A stretch of DNA of 64,000 nucleotides from assembly GCF_001645125.1 (NCBI RefSeq), contig NZ_LXKA01000298.1:1-64000 (forward strand), given 5' to 3'. Positions 34,458 through 42,969 of this stretch are shown here, piece by piece. Source of the DNA: Paraburkholderia ginsengiterrae. GTDB taxonomy: Bacteria > Pseudomonadota > Gammaproteobacteria > Burkholderiales > Burkholderiaceae. Position 1 is the stretch's first letter; each line of letters begins with the position of its first letter. The translations under genes and the position numbers were made by a program. Under the pieces are notes generated by a model. It ran no database searches. It was given only the letters and a program-made list of their open reading frames with translations, and was not told where the DNA came from.

Positions 34458-34477
34458 ACTGTCGCGCCATCGACAGT
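34458..34477. promoter_or_regulatory. Crp/Fnr-type operator upstream of the MFS gene
   Basis: ACTGTCG-N6-CGACAGT is a perfect dyad with 7-bp arms, centred 63.5 bp before the MFS start. An AATAAT hexamer (34497-34502, 5/6 match to a -10 box) would give a transcription start near 34509 and place the site at -41.5, the class II activator position. Confidence 0.65.
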
Positions 34478-34530
34478 CGCGCAAGCGCTCGCTCGAAATA
34501 ATGCGTGTCATACAAGACCAGGAGACACGC

Positions 34531-35898
34531 ATGATTCCCGCTCGTCCGCTGCCCGCTTCAGCCGTGCCCGTCGACAGCGCGGCAGGCCACGTTGTCGAAG
34601 ATACCGTCTTTCGCAAGATCAGCTGGCGCGTCATGCCGCTCGTGCTGATCGCGTACGTGTTCGCGTTCCTCGATCGAATCAATATCGGCTACGCGCAGTT
34701 GCAGATGAAGCAGGATCTTGCTTTCTCCGATGCCGTATATGGACTCGGTGCGGGCATCTTCTTCGTCACCTACCTGCTGTTCGAGGTGCCCAGCAATCTG
34801 CTGCTCGAAAAGATCGGCGCGCGGCTCACTTTCCTGCGGATCATGGTGCTGTGGGGCATTGCGTCCGCGGCGACCGCCTTCGTCACGGCACCGTGGCATT
34901 TCTATGTGATCCGGATGCTGCTGGGCCTATTCGAAGCAGGCTTCTTCCCCGGCATCATTCTGTATCTGACGTACTGGTACCCGAGCCAGCGGCGCGGCCG
35001 GGTGACGGGCCTGTTCCTGTTCGGCATGCCGATTACGGGCGTCCTCGGCGGCCCGCTGTCGGGAACGATCATGAGCGGCATGGAGGGCCTGGGCGGCATG
35101 CACGGATGGCAGTGGCTCTTCCTCGTCGAAGGCTTGCCGACCGTTCTGCTGGGGTTCGTGCTGTACCGCATGCTGCCGAACGGTCCGGCGCGCGCGCCTT
35201 GGCTCAATACCGCAGAAAAAGTGCTGGTGCAGTCGGTCCTCGACGCCGACCACCGGGGCGAAGCAAAAGCTGGACACCAAGGCAGGCTCGCCGCGGCGCT
35301 GGCGGACCCGAAAACCTACGTGCTTGCCTTCGTCTATTTCTGCTGCGCCTGTGCCGTCTACACGCTCACGTTCTGGCTGCCGACCATGATCAAAGGTCTC
35401 GGCATCGCCCCGATCGCGACGATCGGCTGGTACACGGCGGTGCCCTATATCTTCGGCGCGCTTGGCGTACTCGTCATCAGCCGCAGCTCGGACCGTTTCA
35501 AGGAGCGCCGCTGGCATGTCGGTGGCACCCTGGTCCTTGGCGCGGTGGCACTGGCCTCCACGTCCTTTCTCGGCGCCGCGGTTGTCCCGGTGATGGTCCT
35601 GCTGTCGGTTGCCTCGTTCTGCATTTTTGGCGGCGGCTCACTGTTCTGGTCGATCCCGCCGACCTATCTCGGCCGCGACGCAGCCGCAGCCGGTATCGCG
35701 GTGATCAGCTCGCTGGGCATTCTCGGCGGCTTCGTCAGCCCGACGCTGATCGGCTGGATCAAGAGCGCGACGGGCAGCATCCAGATCGGCCTGCTGGGCC
35801 TGATCGCACTTGTCATTGGCGGCGGCCTGACGATCCTGCTGGGCCTGCCGAAGAGCGCGGTCCGCGTGGGGCCGGGCGAAAACACGAGCACACACTGA
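34531..35898 (+). CDS. MFS transporter, anion:cation symporter type
   Basis: The 455-residue protein has 12 predicted membrane segments. The signature FLDRINIGYAQLQM lies near residues 47-60, typical of the ACS family that imports tartrate, phthalate, hexuronate and similar organic anions, followed by FFVTYLLFEVPSNLLLEKIGAR. ATG at 34531 is preceded by AGGAG; an ATG ten codons earlier is less likely. It leads the right arm of the locus and probably imports the substrate. An ACS permease implies a carboxylate substrate rather than the BCCT or ABC systems usual for carnitine. Confidence 0.87.
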   Translation: MIPARPLPASAVPVDSAAGHVVEDTVFRKISWRVMPLVLIAYVFAFLDRINIGYAQLQMKQDLAFSDAVYGLGAGIFFVTYLLFEVPSNLLLEKIGARLTFLRIMVLWGIASAATAFVTAPWHFYVIRMLLGLFEAGFFPGIILYLTYWYPSQRRGRVTGLFLFGMPITGVLGGPLSGTIMSGMEGLGGMHGWQWLFLVEGLPTVLLGFVLYRMLPNGPARAPWLNTAEKVLVQSVLDADHRGEAKAGHQGRLAAALADPKTYVLAFVYFCCACAVYTLTFWLPTMIKGLGIAPIATIGWYTAVPYIFGALGVLVISRSSDRFKERRWHVGGTLVLGAVALASTSFLGAAVVPVMVLLSVASFCIFGGGSLFWSIPPTYLGRDAAAAGIAVISSLGILGGFVSPTLIGWIKSATGSIQIGLLGLIALVIGGGLTILLGLPKSAVRVGPGENTSTH

Positions 35899-35955
35899 TC
35901 CGGCAGCCCTAACCCATCCTGTCCATTACCCCATTCTTTTCTGGAAGAAACCAGC

Positions 35956-36876
35956 ATGAGCAAGCCCAAAGTCATCGTGACGGTTGCCCCGACGGGCGGC
36001 ATGGCCACCAAGATAATGAACCCGAACCTGCCGACCCAGCCGCAGGAAATCGCCGACGACACCTACCGCTGCTACAACGCCGGCGCCAGTGTCGTGGCGG
36101 TCCATGCACGGCGTCCGGACGACGAGGCCACCTGCGATCCGGCAATCTATAGTCACATCAACCGTCTGATTCGCGACAAGTGCGACATTATTCTGAACAA
36201 CTCCACCGGCGGTGGCATCAACGGAGACATGGTCCGCGAACTCGACAACGGTCTGTGGGAAATCCAGTGGGAAGAGCGCCTGAAAGGCATGGAGGGTGAC
36301 GGCGTCGAGATGTGCACGCTCGACGCACAGACCGTGATCGCCAGTTTCGGCGGCAAGGAAATACTGGTGGCGACGCCCCCTTCGCGAATCCGCCAGATCG
36401 CCGCGATGATGAAAGCGCGCGGCATCAAACCGGAGTGGGAGGTGTTTGGTCTTGCCGACATCGTTCAGGATGTCCAGCGGGCCATCAACGAAGGCCTCGA
36501 CGATGCCCCCCACTTTATCAATATCGTGATCGGTGCCAATGCCTTCCAGGGCGCGTTGCCCTACACGCCTCGCCTGTTGCAGACGATGGTCGACCACCTG
36601 CCCCGCAACACCGTATTCAACGTGAGCGCCATTGGCGCGGCGCAGTTGCCCGCCGCGATGAATTCGCTGTTGCTCGGTGGGCACGTGCGCGTCGGGCTTG
36701 AAGACAACCTTTACTACAAGCACGGCGAGCTGGCCACGAACGTGCAACTGGTCGAACGGCTCGTCCGGCTGGTGCGCGAGATGGGTTATGAGCCGGCCAC
36801 GCCGGCAGAGGCGCGGGAAATCATCGGACTGCGGCCGTTGCACGAAACCATCAAGGCCGCGTGCCTCGCGAGTTAG
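35956..36876 (+). CDS. BKACE (DUF849) beta-keto acid cleavage enzyme
   Basis: The 306-residue TIM-barrel protein of the Kce/BKACE family converts a beta-keto acid plus acetyl-CoA into acetoacetate and a new acyl-CoA, using a divalent metal. Visible landmarks are VTVAPTGG near the start, NNSTGGG near residues 79-86, EVFGLADI near 161-168 and [14 protein letters not shown] near 241-254. The Glu at about 249 matches a metal ligand. The first His of the usual HxH pair is replaced by Ala (AVHAR, A48 and H50). It is followed 3 nt later by the dehydrogenase gene, so the two are coupled. Confidence 0.85.
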   Translation: MSKPKVIVTVAPTGGMATKIMNPNLPTQPQEIADDTYRCYNAGASVVAVHARRPDDEATCDPAIYSHINRLIRDKCDIILNNSTGGGINGDMVRELDNGLWEIQWEERLKGMEGDGVEMCTLDAQTVIASFGGKEILVATPPSRIRQIAAMMKARGIKPEWEVFGLADIVQDVQRAINEGLDDAPHFINIVIGANAFQGALPYTPRLLQTMVDHLPRNTVFNVSAIGAAQLPAAMNSLLLGGHVRVGLEDNLYYKHGELATNVQLVERLVRLVREMGYEPATPAEAREIIGLRPLHETIKAACLAS

Positions 36877-36879
36877 ATC

Positions 36880-37821
36880 ATGACAAAGCCAACCGTCAAC
36901 ATCGCCATTGTCGGCACGGGCGTGATTGGTGCGGGCTGGGCGGCACACTTCCTCGCGCGGGGTTTCGCGGTCACGGCAACGGACCCTGCCGACGGGGCCG
37001 AGTCGCGCCTGCGCGACTGGATCGACAACTGCTGGCCCGTCGTCGAGCGACTCGGGCTCGCGGATGGCGCCTCGCGGGATAACCTGACCTTCACCCCTGA
37101 CGTGCACGCAGCGGTGCGCCATGCCGACTTCATTCAGGAAAGCGGCCCCGAGCGGCTGGATATCAAACACTCGCTAATCGCGAGCATCGAAGCGGGGGCA
37201 CGTGCCGATGCGATCATCGCATCGTCGTCTTCGGGGTTGGCGATCAGTGAAATTCAGGCAGGCGCACGACATCCGGAACGGATTGTTCTGGGTCATCCAT
37301 TCAATCCGTCACACATCATCCCGTTGGTCGAGGTGGGTGGCGGCAATCTCACATCGCCTGAAAACATAGCGAGAACGATGGCGTTTTATGCGTCGACGGG
37401 CAAAAAGGTCATCCGCATCAACAAGGAAGTCAAAGGACATATTGCAAACCGCCTGCAGGTGGCGCTATGGCAAGAGGCGATTAGTCTCGTTCAGCGCGGG
37501 GTCGCCTCTGTGGCGGACATCGACGCGGCGATCTCCTACGGACCAGGCCTGCGCTGGGCGCTGCTCGGTCCGTTTCTCAACCTTCACGCTTCGGGTGGCC
37601 CCGGCGGCATCACGCTTCTGCTGCAACATCTGGGTCCGGCCCAGCGCGAGTGGGCGAGAGACCTGGGCACCTATCCGGAAACCGACGACTACATCGAATC
37701 CATCGCGCAAGGCGTCGATGCCGAATTGCAGTCGTACGATTTTCCGGAAATGCTGCACCAACGCGATCAACTGCTGATTCAGCTACTGGAGGCGAAGCGA
37801 ACCCTTTCCCAGCTGCCGTAG
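36880..37821 (+). CDS. Carnitine dehydrogenase-like 3-hydroxyacyl dehydrogenase
   Basis: The 313-residue NAD-dependent enzyme has a Rossmann start AIVGTGVIGAGWAAHFLARG near residues 8-27 and FIQESGPERLDIKHSLIASIE near 86-106. The active-site GHPFNPSHIIPLVEV is near 139-153, and the C-terminal helical domain has ISYGPGLRWALLGPF. These match L-carnitine 3-dehydrogenases (about 321 residues in Pseudomonas), which make 3-dehydrocarnitine for cleavage by a BKACE enzyme. No thioesterase is fused at the C-terminus, unlike in some bacteria; a separate thioesterase lies at 33142. A different beta-hydroxy acid substrate is also possible. Confidence 0.8.
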   Translation: MTKPTVNIAIVGTGVIGAGWAAHFLARGFAVTATDPADGAESRLRDWIDNCWPVVERLGLADGASRDNLTFTPDVHAAVRHADFIQESGPERLDIKHSLIASIEAGARADAIIASSSSGLAISEIQAGARHPERIVLGHPFNPSHIIPLVEVGGGNLTSPENIARTMAFYASTGKKVIRINKEVKGHIANRLQVALWQEAISLVQRGVASVADIDAAISYGPGLRWALLGPFLNLHASGGPGGITLLLQHLGPAQREWARDLGTYPETDDYIESIAQGVDAELQSYDFPEMLHQRDQLLIQLLEAKRTLSQLP

Positions 37822-37854
37822 ATGAACGGACGCTGGAATCGGTATGGGCCGCAT

Positions 37855-38943
37855 TCACTCCCAGCCGCTTTCGCCATCCGCGTAGACCAACGCGCATTGC
37901 AGCCCTTGTACCGAGCCGGCGCGATTAATCGCGGCTTCGAGCTGGGCAAACGGATACGCCGCCAGTTCGACCGCGTCGAGCGCCAGTTGACCCGACGCAG
38001 CCAGTGCAACGAGCGCCCGGTAATCGGCGCCGGTGTACATGAAATGGCCGATCAACTCCCAGTTGTTCAGCAACAGCTCCTGATAAGGCACCGGCAAAGG
38101 GACTTCCATGCTGCCCATCAGCACGAGCCGCCCGTTGCGCCGCAAGCTGCGCAATGCGACGAGCGTCGCGTCCGCTTCGGTCGCATGGCCGACCATATCG
38201 AATGCGAGATTCGCGCCGCCATGCGCGGCTTCGCGGATCGCCGCGATGTCGCTCGCGCTGTCGCCCGTCAACGCATAGGGGACGACGCGCCCCTCGCCGA
38301 ATTGCGCGAGAGCCGCCAACGGCGCGGCACGGCGCCCAATCGCCACGACCTTGCTCGCCCCCAGCGCCAGCGCGACCAGCACGGCGGCGGAACCGAAGTA
38401 GCCCGTCGCGCCGTTGACGACGACCGTCTCCCCGGCGGCCAGCCGGCCGCGCCGCAGGCCGCCGAATGGCACGGAGAACTTGCCGAGCGCAGCCAGCCGC
38501 GTCGAGGGCAGCTCGTCGAGCCCGTCGAGCGCGATGACATTCGAGGCCGGGAACTCGGCCAGCTCGCGCAGCGTGCCGTGCGGATATTCGGCGAGCATCG
38601 GCGCACTGCCCGCGCTGATACCTGTCAGGCCGATGAGTATTTGCTCGGGGTCGCCGACCGCCTCGTCCGACACCCAATACGGATGCACCGCCACGCGCTG
38701 GCCGGATCGGCAGGACAACACGCCCTCGCCTACGGCCACCACGCGGCCAACACCATTGGTTCCCGGTGAGAACGGTCCTGGCGGATAAGCGTACGGCAGC
38801 TTGCCCTCGACATACTGGCGCGTGTAGCTGAGCAGCGGCACGGCTTCCATGCGGATCAGCACGGCACCGCGTCGCGGCTGGGGCGCCGGTTCGTCGCGCA
38901 GCACCAGCGGCTTACCGGGTTCATCGAGCATCCAGGCTTTCAT
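37855..38943 (-). CDS. MDR-superfamily quinone oxidoreductase-like protein
   Basis: The 362-residue protein has the GroES-like N-terminal fold (MLDEPGKPLVLRDEPAP, later GTNGVGRVVAVGEGV) and a nucleotide-binding domain with NGATGYFGSAAVLVALALGASKVVAIGR near residues 180-207. The catalytic-zinc Cys of alcohol dehydrogenases is absent (SYTRQ at that place), so this is a zinc-free member. It faces a LysR gene across an 89-bp gap that probably controls it. Start 38943 has AAGGAAG upstream; longer frames do not. Confidence 0.8.
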   Translation of the reverse strand: MKAWMLDEPGKPLVLRDEPAPQPRRGAVLIRMEAVPLLSYTRQYVEGKLPYAYPPGPFSPGTNGVGRVVAVGEGVLSCRSGQRVAVHPYWVSDEAVGDPEQILIGLTGISAGSAPMLAEYPHGTLRELAEFPASNVIALDGLDELPSTRLAALGKFSVPFGGLRRGRLAAGETVVVNGATGYFGSAAVLVALALGASKVVAIGRRAAPLAALAQFGEGRVVPYALTGDSASDIAAIREAAHGGANLAFDMVGHATEADATLVALRSLRRNGRLVLMGSMEVPLPVPYQELLLNNWELIGHFMYTGADYRALVALAASGQLALDAVELAAYPFAQLEAAINRAGSVQGLQCALVYADGESGWE

Positions 38944-38999
38944 GGTCGCTTCCTTCAAAGTGGTTGGACGCTTGAACTGTAGACAGCCGCCACGTATTC

Positions 39000-39023
39000 T
39001 GGAAATCAATTGCTCGAATTCCA
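39000..39023. promoter_or_regulatory. Imperfect dyad between MDR and LysR genes
   Basis: TGGAA at 39000-39004 and TTCCA at 39019-39023 form an interrupted dyad just before the LysR start (39033), with further partial symmetry inside. It is a tentative LysR site in the divergent gap. Confidence 0.3.
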
Positions 39024-39032
39024 CCTATCAAT

Positions 39033-39944
39033 ATGATTGATCTCAGAGGCATCGATCTCAACCTGCTCGTCTCGCTCGACGTCCTGCTGGCCGAGGCGAA
39101 CGTCACACGGGCTGCAGAGCGGCTCCATCTGACGCAACCTGCCGTCTCCACCCAGCTCGCGCGCTTGCGCGACATGTTCGGCGATCCCCTGCTGATTCCC
39201 GCCCAGCATGGCCGCGGCATGACGCGCAGCGCGCGGGCGGTCGAGCTGATGGAGCCGTTGAACGCGGTGCTGAAGCAGCTCGAAACGGTGGTGCGGCGCC
39301 AGCCCGAGTTCGACCCGTTCACCGATTCGCACCGCTTCACGATTGCCGCGAGCGACCAGGCGGTCGCCGTGCTCGGTCTCCGGCTGATGGAGGCGTGGCC
39401 TGAACACGCCGGCCCCGGGGTGCAGCTCGCGTTCGTTGCCGCGGAGCAGAGCACGCCCATGGAGCGCTTCGAACGCGGCGAAGTCGACTTGCTGCTGGGT
39501 TCCGAGCGGATGGTTTCACCTGCGATGAAGGCACGCAGGCTCTATAACGAACGCTTCATCGTCGTGCAGCGCAAAGGCCACCCGCGCGGCGCGGCGCCGC
39601 TCGATCTCGATACGTACTGCGCGCTCGATCACGTGCTCGTCTCCACGAGCGGCGGCAGTTTTTTTGGCTTCGTCGACGAACACCTCGAAGCGCTCGGGCG
39701 CGCACGCCGTGTCGCGCTGTCCGTTCAGCATTTCACGCTGGTGCCCGACGTGCTCATGCGGACGAACTATGTATCGACGCTGCCGTCGCGCGTGGTGGAA
39801 AGGCATGCCGGTCAGCTCGATGCGTTCGAACTGCCGTTCGAAGCGGGCGGCTTCACGATGTTTGCCGCCTGGCACCCGCGCAGCGACGCCGATCCCGCGA
39901 ACATGTGGTTGCGTGATACGCTGGCCAAGGTCGCCGCGCGATAA
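39033..39944 (+). CDS. LysR-family regulator (NodD/NahR-like branch)
   Basis: The 303-residue protein begins DLRGIDLNLLVSLDVLLAEANVTRAAERLHLTQPAVSTQLARLRDMFGDPLLI, the pattern of the NodD/NahR/LeuO branch, which often senses aromatic compounds. The effector domain follows from about residue 92. It is divergent from the MDR oxidoreductase. No extra domain is present. Confidence 0.87.
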   Translation: MIDLRGIDLNLLVSLDVLLAEANVTRAAERLHLTQPAVSTQLARLRDMFGDPLLIPAQHGRGMTRSARAVELMEPLNAVLKQLETVVRRQPEFDPFTDSHRFTIAASDQAVAVLGLRLMEAWPEHAGPGVQLAFVAAEQSTPMERFERGEVDLLLGSERMVSPAMKARRLYNERFIVVQRKGHPRGAAPLDLDTYCALDHVLVSTSGGSFFGFVDEHLEALGRARRVALSVQHFTLVPDVLMRTNYVSTLPSRVVERHAGQLDAFELPFEAGGFTMFAAWHPRSDADPANMWLRDTLAKVAAR

Positions 39945-39999
39945 GGCAATACGTTGCAACCGGCGAATCAGCATCACTGCTTGCCAGGAGAGCGCCGCC

Positions 40000-40143
40000 A
40001 TGTCACACAATAGCCACGAGTCCGGTCAATCGTCCCGCAAACGCCTGTTATGGTTCATTGCCTTGTGGCTGCTCGGAGTCGGCGGAACGGCACTCCTCGT
40101 ACTTCCGTTTCATCTTCTGATCGCTGCCGCGATGCATCATTAG
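40000..40143 (+). CDS. Small single-helix membrane protein (DUF2474/CydX-like?)
   Basis: The 47-residue protein has AGGAG nine bases before the ATG. After a polar start (SHNSHESGQSSRKR) comes one membrane helix (residues about 16-40, LLWFIALWLLGVGGTALLVLPFHLL) and a short AAAMHH end. The form resembles the small DUF2474 proteins that accompany cyanide-insensitive bd oxidases, and a cydAB pair is about 4 kb away on the other strand. The match is by general look only. Confidence 0.5.
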   Translation: MSHNSHESGQSSRKRLLWFIALWLLGVGGTALLVLPFHLLIAAAMHH

Positions 40144-40193
40144 GTCCGAATTAATGAGTGCTTTATCTGCTCTACTTTTATTCGGATTACGAA

Positions 40194-41166
40194 TTACGTG
40201 ATACTGGGCTGCAACGATGGCTTTGGAAGGACGGAAACGTTATCGTCGGAAAGTACTTCAAACACGCTTGCCGCGTTGCCGCACTCGACACGCACTCGTT
40301 CCAGGATTTCGGGAGTACAGTTCTTCAACATCGCCACGATCATCCGCACACGGGGAGGCACTGGACGTTGGGCCTGGATCAGCATATTCAGATCGAACGG
40401 CAGCACCTCGAATTGCGGCACGATGCGCACCAGCCGGCCGTCCGCGAGCGCATCGACGCAAGCCGGCTCTTCCAGCACGCCAATGCCGACACCGGACATC
40501 ACCATTTCATACACGGGCCGCCAATGACTCGTCCTGATTGCGGTATGAATCGGCACGCTCTCCACCACGGTCGCCGCTTGCCTGAGCGGCAGCTGGTCCG
40601 TGCCGAACATGCCCTGAACCCGAATAAACGGATGTTTGATCAGTTCGGACGGCGCGCCAATGGGACCGTGCCGTTTCAGATAGCCTGGCGCGGCAACGAG
40701 AACGCGCCCTACCTGCCCCAGGTGGCGAGCAATGAACGCCCCTTCTCCGAGCTGCCCGAGACGAAAGGAAATGTCCACGCCCTCCGTCACGAGATCGACG
40801 GTCCTGTCGTTCAGCACCAGTTCCAGATCCAGCTGGGGATAAGCCACGCGAATGAGCGCCAAAAGCTCCGGTACCACCGTCTCGCCGAAGCAGTGCGGCG
40901 CCGCGATGCGAATCGTCCCCTTGAGAACCTGCTCGTCATGCGACACCTCCGCGAGCGCCTCGTCCACCGCGTGCAGAATCCCCTTGCTGCGCTCGTAGAA
41001 CGTGGCTTCTTCCGGGGTGCAATTGAATGATTTTGTTTTTTTTCTCGAGCCGCTCGATGCGTTCGCTCGCGGCCGGCTGTCCGATGTTGAGGTCCCTTGC
41101 CGCGCTGGAAATACTCCCGCGCTCAACCACTCGAACGTAAATGCGCATGGCTTCTAGCAGATTCAC
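40194..41166 (-). pseudogene. LysR-family regulator broken by deletion and frameshift
   Basis: From a GTG at 41166 the first frame reads VNLLEAMRIYVRVVERGSIS and continues through a normal helix-turn-helix to RIERLEKK. At a run of eight T (41036-41043; A8 in the coding sense) the homology passes to another frame. That frame continues KSFNCTPEEATFYERSKGIL and a full effector domain to 40194. About ten residues expected between the two parts (the wing, of the LGVRLLLRN type) are missing. The wing loss and shift should destroy DNA binding, so I call a pseudogene. Slippage on A8 could restore the frame but not the wing. Confidence 0.7.
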
Positions 41167-41508
41167 GGTGTCCCACCTGCCTTTGCGCCGTGATGCCCCT
41201 CCACGGCCGGTCTTGCGGACGGCTGGTGGCACGCGCGGGTGCGGCCCTTCGGTTTTGCCTCTTGCATGCTCTAGCTCCAATCCTTACGCGTGGCGGGGTC
41301 CCAAGGTCCGGACCTCCCACCATGCATTCCATGGAGCAAAGATTAAGACCGGAGCGCCCGTTGCAGAGTGCACAGATCGACCCGGCTCCGGTCAGTACAG
41401 TTCGGCCGCGATCCCGGCACAGAGGGGCCGCATACCGGCGCAGGGGCGCACGAGGCGCAAGGAATGCCGGAACCACGTGCCACGGCGAAGGGTCGGGGGA
41501 ATCGTCCG
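41167..41508. other. Gene-free region between LysR pseudogene and MocR gene
   Basis: This 342-bp divergent gap has no credible gene. It carries two adjacent palindromes at 41304-41315 and 41320-41334, listed separately, which may control the MocR gene. Confidence 0.45.
41304..41334. promoter_or_regulatory. Two adjacent palindromes upstream of the MocR gene
   Basis: A perfect 12-bp palindrome AGGTCCGGACCT (41304-41315) is followed four bases later by CCATG-N5-CATGG (41320-41334). Both lie 175-205 bp before the MocR start. They may be autoregulatory sites; GntR/MocR proteins usually bind direct or inverted repeats near their own promoter. Confidence 0.35.
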
Positions 41509-42933
41509 ATGAATCTCTATGAGAAGCTGGCAGACGACATCGAAAGAATGATCCGGCAAGGCGTCTACCATCACGGCGAGCGCCTGCCGTCGGTGCGGCA
41601 GACCAGCCAGCAGCACCGGCTCAGCGTCACCACGGTGATTCGCGCGTATTTGCTGCTCGAAAGCCGCGGCTTGCTGACGAGCCGGCCCCAATCCGGCTAT
41701 TTCGTCAACTTTCGCGGCGAGGGCGAGCGCAAGACGCTCGAACTCCGGCCGTCGAAACCGATCCCGATTTCGTCGCCGGTCGACATTAGCCGGCTGGTGC
41801 TGTCGACGCTGCGCTCGATCGGCGTCGACGATGCCATCCCGCTCGGATCGCCCTACCCCGACGCCAGCATGTTTCCATTCGAGCGGCTCAACCGGTACGT
41901 CTACGACGCGGGACGCGGCAAGACGCGCTGGGGCGTGACGGACGCGCTACCGCCCGGCAACGCGAAGCTCGTGCGCCAGATCGCGCGCCGCTACCTGGAA
42001 AACGGCATGGCGGTCGATCCAAACGAGATCATCATCACGGTCGGCGCGACAGAGGCGATCAATCTTTGCCTTCAGGCCGTGGCGAAACCGGGCGACGTGA
42101 TCGCTGTCGAGTCCCCGACCTTCTACGCGATGTTCCACGCGATCGAACGGATGGGCATGAAGGCGATCGAGGTGTCGACTCATCCGGAGCACGGTATCGA
42201 CATCGAGGCGCTGGCCGCGATCGTGGAGTCGCAGCCTGTCACCGCCTGCATGGTCATGCCGAACTTTCAGAATCCGCTGGGTTTCCAGATGCCCGACGAC
42301 CGCAAGCGCGAACTGGTCCAGCTCCTGACGAAGCATGACATTCCGGTCATTGAGAACGGCGTCTACAACGAGCTACATTTTGACGGCGCTCACCCCAGCA
42401 CGTTGAAGTCCTTCGACACGAAGGGGCTGGTGCTGCATTGCGCGTCGTTCTCGAAGAGCCTGACGGCGGCGTACCGGATCGGCTGGGCGTTGCCGGGGCG
42501 CTATCGCGATCAGGTCGAGAAGCTCAAGTTTCTGAACACGCTGACGTCTCCGACAATTCCGCAACTGGCCATCGCGGAATACCTCGAACGCGACGGCTAC
42601 GAGCATCATCTGCGAAAGGTGCGCAAAGCCTACGCGCAGCAGGCCAATCTCATGAAGGCGATCGTCTCGCGGTTCTTTCCCGATGGCACGCGCATGTCCA
42701 ACCCCGCGGGCGGATACGTGCTGTGGGTCGAACTGCCGCCCAAGGTCGATGCGATGCGGCTCTACAAGCTGGCGCTCGAACAGGGCATCACCATCGGGCC
42801 CGGCTACATGTTCTCGATCTCGGAGACGACCTACCGGAACTTCATCCGCCTCAATTACAGCAGCCCCTGGTCGAGTGAAATCGAGCAGGCGGTAATCACC
42901 GTCGGCAAGCTCGTCGCGATGTGCGCCCGCTAG
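41509..42933 (+). CDS. MocR-type regulator (GntR HTH plus aminotransferase domain)
   Basis: The 474-residue protein has an N-terminal GntR winged helix (residues 1-70: LYEKLADDIERMIRQGVYHHGERLPSVRQTSQQHRLSVTTVIRAYLLLESRGLL). A fold-type I aminotransferase domain follows, with the PLP-lysine stretch CASFSKSLTAAYRIGW near residues 307-322 and TVGATEAINLCLQ near 178-190. MocR proteins use bound PLP or its adducts to sense amino acids or vitamin B6. The start at 41509 is the first codon of the GntR domain; upstream in-frame codons are extra. No divergent target gene is intact, since the neighbour is a pseudogene. Confidence 0.85.
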   Translation: MNLYEKLADDIERMIRQGVYHHGERLPSVRQTSQQHRLSVTTVIRAYLLLESRGLLTSRPQSGYFVNFRGEGERKTLELRPSKPIPISSPVDISRLVLSTLRSIGVDDAIPLGSPYPDASMFPFERLNRYVYDAGRGKTRWGVTDALPPGNAKLVRQIARRYLENGMAVDPNEIIITVGATEAINLCLQAVAKPGDVIAVESPTFYAMFHAIERMGMKAIEVSTHPEHGIDIEALAAIVESQPVTACMVMPNFQNPLGFQMPDDRKRELVQLLTKHDIPVIENGVYNELHFDGAHPSTLKSFDTKGLVLHCASFSKSLTAAYRIGWALPGRYRDQVEKLKFLNTLTSPTIPQLAIAEYLERDGYEHHLRKVRKAYAQQANLMKAIVSRFFPDGTRMSNPAGGYVLWVELPPKVDAMRLYKLALEQGITIGPGYMFSISETTYRNFIRLNYSSPWSSEIEQAVITVGKLVAMCAR

Positions 42934-42969
42934 CGGCACGCCGGCCGCGGCTGAATCGCGTGCGCTCAA

